A DNA stretch of 64,000 bases, from NCBI GenBank assembly GCA_963210315.1, contig OY723261.1:992001-1056000 (forward strand), read 5' to 3'. Positions 1 to 10,809 of this stretch are shown piece after piece (the stretch's first letter is position 1; each line of letters starts with the position of its first letter). This stretch comes from Rhynchopus euleeides. Lineage: Eukaryota > Euglenozoa > Diplonemea > Diplonemida > Diplonemidae. The notes beneath the pieces are model-generated. The model ran no database searches and was not told the origin of the DNA. It saw only the letters and a list, made by a program, of their open reading frames with translations. The translations under genes and the position numbers were made by a program.

Positions 1-1077
1 GCAAATTACAAGTGGTGCCTGTCCGGGTTTCGACCAAGACAACACCCTTTGCGAGTCTTTACCCGCAACAGGCCTAACCTGCAGGGAATACTACCTGGAC
101 TACCCTCCACAACACTGTGCTGCATGTGCAGTGCATACCGTGTCGATGCGGCGCTCACCCATCGGCTGGAACTCGAACTCCAGCTCGGGGATGGTGATCC
201 GCGCGTCCTCCGCCTGCATGAGCACATGCCACAGAAACTTCCTGTCCGTGACCTGCAGGGTCATCGTACGAGGGGGGCCCTGCACGGTGTTCTTCAGCTT
301 CAGCACGGGGGTGCCACGCTCGTTGGTCGACAGCTCCGCGTTGGGGATCCCCTTCACAAAGTCGGAGAACTCACCCCCGAGGGCATCCTCGAACTCCGCC
401 ACATCCTCATACCCCAGCTCCACGGAGAGCAGGTTGGCCATGGCATCCACGGGCAGCCAGTCGCAGGGCTGGCAGGCGAAGATGTTCTCCAGCTCCTTCA
501 TCACACGCGACATCTCCTGGTGCCCCAGGCTGAACTTGAAGTCAGCACCCTCCGGCACAATCTCCGCGAAGTCGGCAGCGGGCGCCTTCGTCTTCTTCTT
601 CTCCGGGGCTGCCTCGGTGCCGGCGGTGGTAGGGGGCATCACGGAGCGGTCCGTCTCCGACACACCAGGCTTGACCTGAGCCATCTCACGCAGTGCCGCC
701 GCCTGCGCCCAGATCTCCATGAACTCTGCCTCGTTCATGTCACGCAGGTCCTCGGTGCTGAACTGGTCGTTGAACCACGAAGCCCCCTCCTGCAGCTTGT
801 TGCGGACAGAGCTGAGGTTGCGGGCGATCCACTTCGACATCTCCTTGCGGGTGACCACACCCTCACCGCCCTCGTCGGCGGACCTGAAAACGTCCTTCCC
901 GTCCCCCGCAGGCGGGAGAGGGTACTCCGCGGGGTACACACGCTGCTCAGCCTGGTACAGCGCGTAGCGCGCAGCTGTCACACCCTGTGCCGCCGCAACG
1001 TTCTTCTCGTGGTTCACCATACCCCCGGAGTTCAGGGCCTCCGCGAGCGCCTGGCGTGCCTGGTCAACCTTGTCCAT
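1..1077 (-). CDS. Conserved-looking hypothetical protein with EF-hand-like segment (partial, 3' end outside window)
   Basis: Modelled exons are 1077..139 and 78..1 (open at the window edge), joined by a 60-bp intron starting GTATGC and ending CTGCAG; both sides are phase 0. The first exon gives 313 residues starting MDKVDQARQ. Around residues 60-80 a segment DVFRSADEGGEGVV resembles a weak EF-hand loop. The middle (about 215-300) is a compact globular region with FACQPCDWLPVDAMANLL and a Lys-rich linker before it. I do not recognise the family. The start was chosen because a pyrimidine tract ending CAGCAG lies about 17 nt upstream of the ATG, a likely splice acceptor. The second exon (26 codons) is less certain than the first. 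Confidence 0.72.
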
Positions 1078-3264
1078 TGTGTGGGGGCACCTGCTGGAAG
1101 GGGGGGGCTGGGCTGGCGTGAGTGGATCGGGGGAGACAAGGGGAGTGCGGAGGTGAGGAGGGATGGGCGAGCGCGAGCCGTGATGGAAGGAAACGTGAGG
1201 TCGGGTTGTGCCAAGGGGGGGCATGCTTGGATGCCCTGGTGGGGTTGGGTGAAGGGTGGGAAGGGGAGGGGAGGGCGCTGCAGCACAGGGGGGGGGGGGG
1301 GGCAAAATCACTCTGTGATTTTGGCACTCCTCTCTTTCTCACCACACTTCTGTTTAGAGTTTATTTTTTGTGTGCTAAAAAAACATAAACTTGAAAGCGA
1401 AGCGGTGTCGCCCCAAACACCGGGCATTCCGGCATTTCCGTTACTCCTTCTTCTTCTTCTTCTTCTGAGGCCCAACCCTCAGGCCAAGGCGAGACGAAAC
1501 CATCCCCACCCCCACCCCCAGGCAAGATCTGCGCAGCACAGCTAGTTGAAGCTGGCGCGACTCCCTCCCTCCTCTTATACCCCCCCTTCCTCCCCACACC
1601 AATAAAATGAAGGACACAGACAGCCACGAATCTGACACAACCCTTTAACCACAGACACACACACAATCCCTGCTGGCCACCCCTATTTGCTGACCCCTCC
1701 CCAGGCTGAGCCCTGGGGAGGGAACCCACACCGATTGCCCCCTGAGGACCCCCCCCCCTTGAGCAGAGTCGGGGGGGGGGGCAGACTCTTCAGCTTGGCT
1801 TACATTTCACAGCCCGGCCTGCCGCACTGCAAGGCGGCAACCTTGTCACCCTCGCTATCACACACGTGTTGCGGTTACTGTTGCTGGGTGCGGTTGGCCA
1901 CGGGAGGGGAGAATCGCCCCCACCGACATCCCACCCCCACCCCGAAGGGCAGGGGGAAGAGCAGTCTGCAGGGTAAGTTCGATCGCTCCAGCCCCGGCGG
2001 CACCCAGCCAAGGAGGTGTTGCATGCCCAACGGGCTGAGTAGGTTGATAGGGGAGGCTTCGAGCTGCCCGCGGCTGCAGAGGGGGGGAGGGCAGGAGCAG
2101 CAGCACCTGCAGGATGTCCCATCCCCCTGCAACGGGCTGCTTGCGGCAAGGCCCCTTTTCCCACTGGAAACCCTGGGCAAACAAGCCTCTGCGCACTTCT
2201 GAGCAAAGGACCTCCGGTGGATCCATTCTGCATCGACATCACAGGCAAGGTGCCGTGTGAGGAAGGCCGGGTTGGGGAAACAACACTGCCCCCAGCAGAA
2301 GGCGTCTCTTCTAGGCAGGCAGGGGGGGAACCAGAGGGAGTGCTGGGATGGCACTGTTCTGTGGAGAAGCTTACCACAGTCCAACGAATGGATCCCAGCC
2401 CCCGGGACACTCAACACACATTGGGAAGCGAGGCCAGCACAACGGGAAACGGAAGCGGAGAAAACAGCGGCAACACTTCTTCATCGAACCCCACCCCCCA
2501 CCCCACCCACCACTCTAAGCCAGGAGGCGGTATTGCCCCGCTGCGGAATGAAAGGGCCCAAGTGCCCTGTGGAGGGAACCCAATTTTTTAAGATCGCAAT
2601 ATATTGCAGGGGAATGGGAACGGGGAACAGGGTAAGGGGCGTAGGATACAAACCGGAATACTGAAGGGGAGGGGGGGGGAGGTGAGAGGGGGTTGGGGGT
2701 TGGGGGGGGGGGCGGGCCAGGGGAACGGAATGTTACCCTGGCAGGATGCAGTGCCCGGTGAAAGTCTGCAGACACACAAACATCACATGATGGTTTCTTT
2801 TGGACAAGAAGTGACGGATAAGACACTTCGGTGTGATGTACGTATGTCACTACATATTATTGCATTCGAATGTGGTTGCCCCGGACACTATTCAACAAGC
2901 CTGTGGACAGGTGGTGCTGAAACTGCCTGACGTGGTCTGACAGTCAAATGCATACGGTGTGAGATCGGGCAGAGTGCAGAGGTTGATCACCAACACAAGG
3001 CACGACACAAGGCTTCGGAGATGCAGTCGTCACAACACAGTGGGCCACAACCTGACACACCTGGGGGGCGGGGTTCAAACATACAGCAGGGTAATGAACG
3101 AAGGAGCCGGCCTTCAGAGGGCACAGGACATCGCTTTGTTGCGTGGCAGCGGAAGGAGGCTGTGAGGAAAATTAGGGGGGAGGGGGGGCGGCAGAGTCAG
3201 GCGGGGGCGCAGCAGGGACACAAAGGGACATGAGAGGCACAGCTGTGTGTGTGTGGTGTGGTGT
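1078..3264. other. Intergenic stretch, no gene recognised
   Basis: This 2.2-kb stretch separates two minus-strand genes. It holds several G runs on the plus strand (about 1288-1302, 1770-1780, 2700-2712), which are C tracts on the transcribed-sense strand, and low-complexity CCCCACCCC. Open frames here are not supported by codon pattern or recognisable motifs. It presumably contains the 3' UTR of the RRM gene's downstream neighbour and the leader region of the first gene. Confidence 0.5.
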
Positions 3265-4626
3265 CTAGCGGGGCCTACGGTCCCTATACCGGTCTCTATC
3301 CCTGTCCCTGTCGTCGCGGCGCTTCCTATCCCGCCTGTCTCTATCTCTGTCCCGGTCACGGTCGCGATCCCGGTCCAGCTCGCTGCGGTCACGCCGATCG
3401 CGGTCACGATCCCGATCCCGATCGCGGTCACGGTCACGGTCTCTGTCCCGATTGCCGCCCCTCGAATCCCGCTTCGAGTCACGAGGCTCAGATGTGTCCT
3501 TCGTGTCAGGTTGGCCAGGGCGAGATGCCCGTGCGTGGTGCACAGCGGCATTGCGGAACAGCTCCTCGTCCTTGAGCTTCATCAGCTCGCCGTGCGCCAC
3601 AGGATCCGCCAGTGATGCGTACACGCAGTTGCGGGACTTCGAGACCTTCAAATCTGTGAGGGATCCAAGGCGGTCAAAGAACGGACGGACTGTGGCCAAC
3701 GATGGTGGCTTCTGTGATGTGGGATACACAACATAAACATGGCGTGTTTCTTTGTCCGTAATGTAATCCTTGTCAACATCGAGCCGCGGGGTCGATGACC
3801 CCGGGGCGGGAGTGGGTGTGACCGACTTGGACTCCCACTGGACCTTCTCATCAGACGCTTTCCGACCACGCTTCTTGGGACGGTCGTCGTCGCTCCCGTC
3901 ATCCTCCTTCCTCTGGGCCGCCAGCTTCTTCAGCTTCTCGACCTCAGCCGCAAGCTGCTTGGCACGCTTCTTCTCCTCGTCAACCTGGCGCTGCAGGGCC
4001 GCCTTCTCCTCCTGCTCCTTCAGCTCCGCCCTCTCGACTGCACGCCTCGCGTTGAAATCGGTCACCATCGACAGCAGCCCCAGATCGCCTGCCGACGCCG
4101 ATGGGTTCTGCTGGATCAGAGGAATCAGTTGCTTCGCACGCTCCGGCTGCGCCTTAATCATCTCAAGAAGCTGCGGAGTGATACCGGCGCCAGGAATCCC
4201 CGCGTAGGGGTCCTTCTGCTGCGATGTTGCCGCTGCGCTTGCCGTCTGCTGGAATGCCGCAAGAGTGATGGGGTCCATCCCCATCTGATCTGCCAACACA
4301 AGCGCAGACGACCCTTGCGGTGCCGTAGTCGTCGCCTCATCCGCAGCAGCCTTACTGAGCACCTGGGCTTTAGACTTCACCTCCAGAGGCAGCCCTGCAA
4401 AGGGCATCGAGTTCATCAGCAGCGCCTGATTCGCCTCCGCCTCTTTGACGTACACCACCTGCCAGATCATCGCCTCGGCGCCTTGGCCTTCCAGCCGCTC
4501 GACCTCCTCAATATCGCCCACAGGCGCGAACAGGCGCTGCAGGTGCTCCTTCGTCACCTCCTCCTTGACGTTACTCACATACACTGTCCGGGCCTCCTTC
4601 GTGCCGGTCATCATCACAGAGGCCAT
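3265..4626 (-). CDS. RRM-containing SR-like RNA-binding protein with C-terminal RD-repeat tail
   Basis: Single exon, 453 aa, ending with TAG. The N-terminal RRM (about residues 12-85) has the RNP2-like strand TVYVSNV and an RNP1-like strand near WQVVYVKE. A helical, Lys/Glu-rich region follows (about 215-275, predicted coiled coil), then a second RRM-like domain from HVYVVYPTS to about residue 385. The last 50 residues are almost pure RD/DR repeats with a few RR and RS steps, like the tails of splicing factors. A role in pre-mRNA splicing or mRNA packaging in nuclear bodies is likely but the exact orthologue is not clear. An upstream in-frame extension exists (to 4767), but MASVMMTG at 4626 follows a CCTAG acceptor-like site and begins the conserved part. 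Confidence 0.85.
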   Translation of the reverse strand: MASVMMTGTKEARTVYVSNVKEEVTKEHLQRLFAPVGDIEEVERLEGQGAEAMIWQVVYVKEAEANQALLMNSMPFAGLPLEVKSKAQVLSKAAADEATTTAPQGSSALVLADQMGMDPITLAAFQQTASAAATSQQKDPYAGIPGAGITPQLLEMIKAQPERAKQLIPLIQQNPSASAGDLGLLSMVTDFNARRAVERAELKEQEEKAALQRQVDEEKKRAKQLAAEVEKLKKLAAQRKEDDGSDDDRPKKRGRKASDEKVQWESKSVTPTPAPGSSTPRLDVDKDYITDKETRHVYVVYPTSQKPPSLATVRPFFDRLGSLTDLKVSKSRNCVYASLADPVAHGELMKLKDEELFRNAAVHHARASRPGQPDTKDTSEPRDSKRDSRGGNRDRDRDRDRDRDRDRDRDRRDRSELDRDRDRDRDRDRDRRDRKRRDDRDRDRDRYRDRRPR

Positions 4627-5451
4627 GGCTCCTGCTCGATGTGTAGGAGCTGGCCTAGGGGTGGCAGCCCCTCCTAATGCCCTCTCTCCGCCCCGAGAGG
4701 GTCGCCTGCAAAGGGGGGGGTGGGCAACGGCAGTGGCACGTGTGCTAGCATGGGCGGAGGGTATCACATCACCCCCTTTGGCTGACAGACAACTTTACAA
4801 CAGACCTTGGTGTGCACCATACGACCACAGGCAAAAACCCACAACGGCTTCCGCAGACTTTGATTCAATCGCACAGAGGGCAGTGGGCAACGGGCCAACC
4901 TGGCGGAATCATTCAAAAGGGTTGGAGCGGGAGGGGCGGGGACAGGGTGATGGGAGTGGTGTGTTCTGCCCCTAAGACTAACCGACCCTAAGCAGGGGTT
5001 TCAACAGGGACGCAGGGTCCCGTGCTCTCCAGGGATGCCCTTTGCCCCAGCTTTGGCTGGGTGTGCATCTGCTTGGATACTGCTTGACATTTGAGACAAG
5101 GTAAATTGCCGGATCCGCCAGGGATAGTGATGAAGTGGCATGAAGTGGGCGCAAGATGAGGCGAAAATGCCCAGAGAGTTTCCCCAGGTGGCGACTGAAG
5201 TATCAACAAAAAAATCCCGATTCAAGAAAGGCCCAGTTTGCCTGTGAACACGCAGTGGCAACTGCGTGGGTCAGAGGCAAAACATGCGCACACATCGAAC
5301 ACACACAGACAGACAACATCACGGCAACACACACTGAAGTGTTTTGTAGCTTTGGGCTAGCGAGCTGGCATCGCGTTGCGTCCCCTACAGTCTGCAACTC
5401 ACTGCCACGAAGCTCGAGACTCCCCCCACACGCCTCCGCATCCCCGCAGCC
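4627..5451. other. Intergenic stretch, no gene recognised
   Basis: About 0.8 kb between the RRM gene and the stop of the next upstream gene. No coding signal, RNA gene or clear repeat is visible on either strand. Confidence 0.5.
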
Positions 5452-6390
5452 TCACCCGGGAGGCAGCTGCAGTCTGGGTGATGGGGAATCCCGCGAAGAC
5501 TTGCCGCCGCTGCTATTTGCAGGCGAAGACGCCTTGGCCTTCAGCGACTGCCCCGCCTGCAGCGCGCCCGCCCCTTCGGGGAGCACCTCCTCCTTCGGAC
5601 TCGGCCCGCTCTTCGCCTTGGGTGTGACGACTGGGGTGCTGCCCTTCGACACCTGCCCCGCGCTGGACGACGCCTCCTTGCTGCTCTTCAGGAAGGTCCG
5701 CGCGCTGCTGGGCGCCTCCTGCAGCTGCTGCGCCATCATGAACTGCATCGCAGTCTTCGCCTGGCGCGACTTCTCCGCCATCACATCCACAGGGGAGAGA
5801 AGGATGGTCTGCACACGCCCAACCTCACACCGCGGGACACGCACCCCCCACCCCTCGTCGGGGTGGGAGGAGACCATCCTGCCCTCCTCATCCAGAGCAC
5901 CGATATGCGGGCCTATCTTGAAGCGGCACGACACAAGCTTCGGCTTTTTGTAATGCAGGAAAGCACCGATACACTCATCGTCGACACACACGTTGAGGGT
6001 CCACTGCTGACTGCTGCCAAAGGGGAAGAAGTGATCCCCATCGGGCAAGGTACCCAGGGCCTGCGGGAGGCGCAGCTCGTAGTCCCACTCAGGGCCTGGT
6101 TGCCCTCCGAGGGAGGGCAGTCCCGGCATCTGCGTGCTCTTCCTGGAGACTTTGGAGGATTTTTTCATCTTGTTGCGCATCTTCGCAACAGATGACGTCT
6201 CCTTGTTCATAACGCTGTTCATCAAGATGCGACTCAGCTCATTGGTGGGCACCACCACGCCCTCCCCATCTGCATTGCGGTTCACCTCAGCAAACGGGTC
6301 CGCCTCGATGCTGGGAGTGGCTGATGGGGCCCTGCTGCTCAGCCGAGAGGGGGCTATATCTGGAGTGGGTACAGCAATACTGCCTGGCAT
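5452..6390 (-). CDS. Hypothetical protein, 312 aa, beta-rich central domain
   Basis: Single exon. The N-terminus starts MPGSIAVPTP and is Pro/Ser-rich. A segment near residues 30-75 (ADPFAEVNRNADGEG then a helical stretch) recalls a vestigial EF-hand. The central part, about residues 100-215, contains WDYELRLPQAL, WTLNVCVDDECIGAFLHY and CRFKIGPHIGAL, a pattern of beta strands that could be a sandwich fold such as MATH, but this is not convincing. The C-terminal 80 residues are Ser/Pro/Lys-rich and probably disordered. The start was chosen because CCACAG acceptor-like sites lie 20-40 nt upstream; the frame is open further 5' but loses protein-like composition. Confidence 0.7.
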   Translation of the reverse strand: MPGSIAVPTPDIAPSRLSSRAPSATPSIEADPFAEVNRNADGEGVVVPTNELSRILMNSVMNKETSSVAKMRNKMKKSSKVSRKSTQMPGLPSLGGQPGPEWDYELRLPQALGTLPDGDHFFPFGSSQQWTLNVCVDDECIGAFLHYKKPKLVSCRFKIGPHIGALDEEGRMVSSHPDEGWGVRVPRCEVGRVQTILLSPVDVMAEKSRQAKTAMQFMMAQQLQEAPSSARTFLKSSKEASSSAGQVSKGSTPVVTPKAKSGPSPKEEVLPEGAGALQAGQSLKAKASSPANSSGGKSSRDSPSPRLQLPPG

Positions 6391-8258
6391 TGTGTAAGGC
6401 ACACAGGCCTGCCTGTGTGCTGTGGCGGACATGTGCGCAGCAAGAGAGAGGGGGCGAGAGGTGGTGGGGCAATGTGGGGTGGGGTAAGGTTTGGCAGGTG
6501 GTGGGCGAAGGGGGGGGTGTTTGATTGTCGGGTGTGAATGGGAAAGCAAGTCTCCCGGCACCGTGCAATGTTAGTCCTTTCCGCAGACACCACACCGGAT
6601 GTGCAGCGCAGGGTGGATGATTGCACAATCGGGGAGGAAGGGGAAGGGGAGGGGGGGGGGGGGGAGGGGAGAACCGTTCGTTGCTGCTTTATAACTATTG
6701 CTAATTCCCCGTGGCGTCTCTCCAGCTGGTTTTTCTTCTCTGCACCCCACCCCCACCCCACAAGACACACTGATCCTGACATGCAGACCATCTGTCCAAC
6801 CTGCGGTTAAGAAACGCAGAATGCGGGAGGAGCAGCAACTGCAACCCCTTCCCATCTCGGACCACTCATGTTGGCATGACAACAGAGCGGGCACGAGAGG
6901 CAGATGCAGGTCAGGAGGCAATGTGGTGGTGTCCAGGCATCCCACCCACCCACCCCGTCCCCTAACGCAGGCTGTGTGAGTATATGATGCTATCTGTAGC
7001 CCGTGGCACACAGGCTCGCGTTCTCCCATACCCCCCCCCCCCAAACCACCCCACCCCCATACCCCGTGTGTCCCGACCTTGCCCAACCCCCGTTCGTTGT
7101 GACTGGTCCATTGAGTATGTATTTTTCCCCCACCCCCACCCCACCCGATCAAGACAAAAAAGGACGAACAGAATGGATCGCGTGTAGCGACGCGGGCATC
7201 TTGGCGCACTGGATTTTTTTTGAATTTTTTTTAGTTTTTTGTTGTTGTTGTGGGGGAGGGGGGGGGAGAAAGTAGGGGATAAATGAAGCGAAGGGGGGTG
7301 TGGGGGGGAGTAAGAAATGCCTTTTTTTGAAGCCGTGCGCAATGCACCCAGTCACTCATGTGGCATAGGGCAGGGAAGGCAGGGCTGTCACTATTTTTTT
7401 CTCATTTTTCTTGCGAGTGGAAAAATGAACAGGCTCTCCTGCCCTCCCTGGCACAGTTGGCTGGTCGGTATATTAGAGAGAAGGGAAAAACCTGACTAAT
7501 AGCGAGTGCGACAGGGCATCTCCTTCCTGCTGACCAGTACCACTGCACCAGCAGGTCAGAACCGCAGACGGTTTTCCCTGAGATCACCCCACACCTACAC
7601 CTGACACCACTGACCCCACGATAACGATACACCCCATCCTCCGCCGAGATCTGCAGGAGCGATCTGCAGAGAGAATTGCAGTGCGGGTCGGTGCAAGTCC
7701 CGACCCCCGACCCCCCTGCCCCGAAGCACGAATATCCCACAGGTATGCCGCCCTCCCCAACCCCAGCTCCTGCAACACTGCCACCACCGGTAGGCATGCC
7801 CTCAGCAAGCAGACAATCTCTGATTCTAAGCGCAGGCCTGAGCGCTGTTGCGGGAATATCTCTAAGGAAGAAGAGTTAGAAAAAAGAGAGGGAGAGATGG
7901 AGGGGGGGACAGCATGCAGCGATAAAATGGATATTCCGTTGGGTGTGGGGTGGGGTGGGGTTTTTTTTTGAGCCGAGGGGATCGACGCTTCTTCGCTATA
8001 TCGGCAACATTATCCGGCAAAAAAAAGCTTCTCCCCCCCCCCTCCCCTCCTCTCCCGGCAATATTGTTTTCACCACAAAAAGGTGGAAGCACAAAATCGC
8101 ACCATTTTTTTCACCACCGTACAGCGAAGAATCCACCCTCTCTCCATCCCCTCTCCGTTCGGCCTCCCGCTGGGATCCGCCTGGGATCTTTTGCTGGTTG
8201 GGAGGAGGTTCGGAGATCAGTGTCGAGGGGGAAGGGTGGCAGGACCACTAACCAAACA
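6391..8258. other. Intergenic stretch with one dispersed repeat
   Basis: About 1.9 kb between the SLBP stop and the start of the next gene. It contains repeat cassette A (listed separately), a G/A-rich tract near 6630-6672, pyrimidine tracts at 7030-7060 and 8030-8060, and T-rich runs near 7208-7245. I see no gene. Confidence 0.5.
6529..6637 (-). repeat. Dispersed intergenic repeat, cassette A, copy 1
   Basis: About 110 bp that matches two adjacent copies at 60712-60817 and 60818-60895. Shared blocks on the plus strand include GTGAATGG(A/G)AAAGCAAGTC, CAATGT(T/C)AGTCCTTT and ACACCGG. It ends, in the minus-strand sense, just before a C-rich pyrimidine tract upstream of the 312-aa gene's start. 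Confidence 0.75.
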
Positions 8259-9494
8259 TCACTCTTGGGTCACAACAGGGGCCGCCTCCGCAGCCTCAGC
8301 GCCCTTCGGGAGGAAGGGCGACGCTGCACTGCTCAGCTTGCTGGCAGCCGTGGGGGCAGACTCTGCCTGCTCTGCAGGCTCGGGCGTGTCGGCGCCTGGG
8401 CTTGCATCTGCCTCCTCGCCGTCCGCAGGAGGGCGGGAGACAGGCACCGCACTGGGCACCCACCCGTGCTCCATCATCATCGCCTCAGGGGGGACGAAAT
8501 CGGGGCCGAACCCAAAGGACATCATCCCAGGGGGGATGCCGCCCATCTCGCCAAGCTCGTGGAGGAGCATCATGTCCACGTCCTGCTTGTGCTGGCGGCG
8601 CACCTTCTCCTTGAACTTCTTGTGCTTCTCCCCGATGGCATGCACCTCGCGCGCCTCCTCCTCGCTCCAGAGGGAGTCCGTCAGGTCGTCGTATTTATGG
8701 AGCAGCTGCCTCCACCTCCTGATCTGCCCATCCCAGGCCCGCTTGCTGCAGACCTGGTAGACGTTGGGCTTGCGGGGTGTCTCTGCGTCGACCTCCACGC
8801 CGAGCTCGCGGGCGCGGAGGAAGTTTTTGTAGCCGACGGTCTGCAGCCCGATGCGGATCTGCTTCTGCCGCTGCTTGAGGCGCCACACGTCTGTCTCGAT
8901 CTTCTTCGCCTTGCTGCCCGTCGGCGGGGGCGGCAGCTCCACGTCGCTGCCCCACGGGGGATCGCTGTCCTCCGTCTCGTCTGACGAGTCGCTCTTCTCG
9001 GCGTCACTCTCGCCGAACTTCGACACGAAGGGGTCTGCATTCGGGTTGAGCACGTAGTAGACACTCTCGTCGGTCTTCTCCGCTGCAGGTCGCATGCGCA
9101 GGGACGGTGGCGGTGACCCCGCAGACTTGGGGCTGTGACCCTTCGCAACCCACTTCACGTTGAGGTCGCTCGCGTTGGTCTCGATAGGCTCGCGGAAGTT
9201 TATTTTGATGAGCGGCTTCTGCTGCCGGACAAGGCGTTGGATCTCCTCGAGCTTTGCACGCTCCTCGGGGCCCAGGAAGTCGACTGTCTCAGGGGCTTCG
9301 TTCGGCGTGGAACCCTTGCGCCAATCGTCGTCATCGCTCTGCTCTGTGCGGCGCTCCTTCTTCTTCACCACAGGGCGCACAACGTGGTCCACGCTGACCT
9401 CTTTCGGAGGCTGAAAGCCAGCAGGTGCCGGTGCCCCTGCCAGCTTGGCCTTCAGCTCCATGAGGAGCTCATGCGAATATGTTTTCTTCGACAT
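8259..9494 (-). CDS. SLBP: Histone mRNA stem-loop-binding protein with N-terminal eIF4E-binding motif
   Basis: Single exon, 411 aa. Residues about 201-269 match the SLBP RNA-binding domain: DVWRLKQRQKQIRIG, then TPRKPN (TPNK in animals) and CSKRAWDGQIRRWRQLL (YSRRSWDQQIKLWK in human). This domain binds the 3' stem-loop of non-polyadenylated histone mRNAs and supports their processing and translation. At the N-terminus YSHELLM (residues 6-12) fits the eIF4E-binding consensus YxxxxL-phi. The stretch about 140-200 is acidic and the C-terminal 100 residues are Ala/Pro/Glu-rich and likely disordered. The start follows a TTTTGCAG acceptor about 105 nt upstream; the leader holds a perfect hairpin (listed separately). 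Family assignment is firm; the eIF4E link is inference supported by a reported T. brucei EIF4E2-SLBP interaction (from memory). Confidence 0.9.
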   Translation of the reverse strand: MSKKTYSHELLMELKAKLAGAPAPAGFQPPKEVSVDHVVRPVVKKKERRTEQSDDDDWRKGSTPNEAPETVDFLGPEERAKLEEIQRLVRQQKPLIKINFREPIETNASDLNVKWVAKGHSPKSAGSPPPSLRMRPAAEKTDESVYYVLNPNADPFVSKFGESDAEKSDSSDETEDSDPPWGSDVELPPPPTGSKAKKIETDVWRLKQRQKQIRIGLQTVGYKNFLRARELGVEVDAETPRKPNVYQVCSKRAWDGQIRRWRQLLHKYDDLTDSLWSEEEAREVHAIGEKHKKFKEKVRRQHKQDVDMMLLHELGEMGGIPPGMMSFGFGPDFVPPEAMMMEHGWVPSAVPVSRPPADGEEADASPGADTPEPAEQAESAPTAASKLSSAASPFLPKGAEAAEAAPVVTQE

Positions 9495-9564
9495 TGTGCC
9501 GGTGCCCCGCTCGCCGACGGCGGAGCCCCCGGCCCCGGGCCCTGTGACAGCCACCTTAAGTGCC

Positions 9565-9590
9565 TTCAGTAAGCCCACAAGCTTACTGAA
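9565..9590 (-). promoter_or_regulatory. Perfect 10-bp hairpin in the SLBP 5' leader
   Basis: TTCAGTAAGC and GCTTACTGAA pair without mismatch around a 6-nt loop. It lies 71-96 nt upstream of the SLBP start codon and, if the acceptor TTTTGCAG just upstream is used, within the mature 5' leader. A competing AG lies inside the stem. A role in self-regulation is a guess. Confidence 0.6.
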
Positions 9591-9829
9591 ATAACACCCT
9601 GCAAAAGTTAGTGGGGTGTGGTGTGGGTGGAGGAAGAGCAGGCCGAGACGTAGGTGCGGGGGTGGGAAAGCCGGGACAAACAAAAGCAATTCCCACAGCC
9701 CTCCTGTGAGGGCTGCCCGAGACGCACAAACTTTGATGTATGCAACTTCCCGTACAAAACTGTGCGGCGCGACTGCAAAACCCTGTAGGAAGGGAACATT
9801 GGGGTTGTCTGGGGTGGGGGGTGGGGGTT

Positions 9830-9868
9830 GCTGCTCTTCTGCGTCCACTCCCTCCGATCTTCACTGCC
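9830..9868 (-). repeat. Dispersed intergenic repeat, cassette B, copy 1
   Basis: A 39-bp block matching 11639-11677 at 37 of 39 positions. In the minus-strand sense both copies are followed directly by a CCACCCC-rich pyrimidine tract and then, within 180-340 nt, by a start codon (SLBP here). Confidence 0.7.
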
Positions 9869-10809
9869 TTCTTCACACCTGTGTGGCCCCAGTGGGTTAG
9901 GTTACCTGGGGCCAGGTAGGTCAAAAGGCCAAAAAAGCCAGACAATGGACACAACATCAAAAGGTACTTCCTGCTGCACAAAAAGGGGGGAGGGTTGTCA
10001 ATCTCCAAAAGCGCCGGAGCGCCAAAAAGCTTGCTGTCACACTCACCACAAGCATTTCTAAAAAAGCAAACAAATTGGGACATGATGCCGCCACTGTCTC
10101 CCCAACGCCTCCACGTTCAGTTCCACAGTCGGGTCAATGAACGCCGCAGGCATGAGAGCAAGCGCCAGCATCACGGCAGCCACCCGGTGTTCAAGGGTGG
10201 TGCAATGTTGGGGGGTGGCAAAATCAAAGTCAACACCAAGTCGACACCGTCAAGGATCAAACCCGAGTTCGCAAGTCGAACATCGGCAAAAACTGGTCAA
10301 AAAATCACTCAAGTGTTTCCCTCAACAATAAAATGACATCTGTCCATTCAAAGCAATCAACAAGTCTTCAAAAATACATCTGGCCAAGAAAAGGCAGGTA
10401 GTGGGAGTGATGGCAGGACAAAAATACCATCTGCATCCTGCTGGATCATAAATTCAGGCAGCAAACTGTGGCGGTGTGTCGATGTCCGATGGCATTGCTG
10501 CGGACACACGCACCCTGGCGTGCATGAAGTTGCGTGAGTCACAAGATCCAGCAAGAAACACAGAAAGTTTCAACAAAAAATCATCAATGAAATCGCATCT
10601 CAAAAGCCAGAGCCCAAATCTCAGCCAGGGACAAAGGAAAGATCAAAGTCGGAGGCAGTGTCAAATGCAAATACAAAGTCAACGTCAATGCGAGTGCCAA
10701 AGTCAACTGCAAAAAAAAGGCAACCTCAGTCAATCAAGGATCAAAAAAATGACCTGCCTCCAAATCGTGCTGGCGTGGCATAGAAAAAAAGGTGTTGATG
10801 GCGTGGGTT

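Larger units (their letters stand above)
9495..10809. other. Intergenic stretch between SLBP and RAN with TCAA-rich sequence
   Basis: About 1.3 kb. Next to SLBP it carries the leader hairpin and repeat cassette B. From about 10190 to 10790, downstream of the RAN stop, the plus strand is unusually rich in TCAA, CAAAGTCAA and related words, a degenerate low-complexity sequence unlike other intergenic parts. No gene seen. Confidence 0.5.

Noticed and set aside
49-1545. A 498-codon plus-strand open frame
   Set aside because: It is antisense to the first minus-strand gene; low-complexity translation (Leu/His/Arg-rich) typical of a GC-rich shadow frame.
3300-3440. A plus-strand tandem repeat (CGGTCACGATCC-like)
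   Set aside because: It is the reverse complement of the RD-repeat codons of the RRM/SR-like protein, not an independent repeat.
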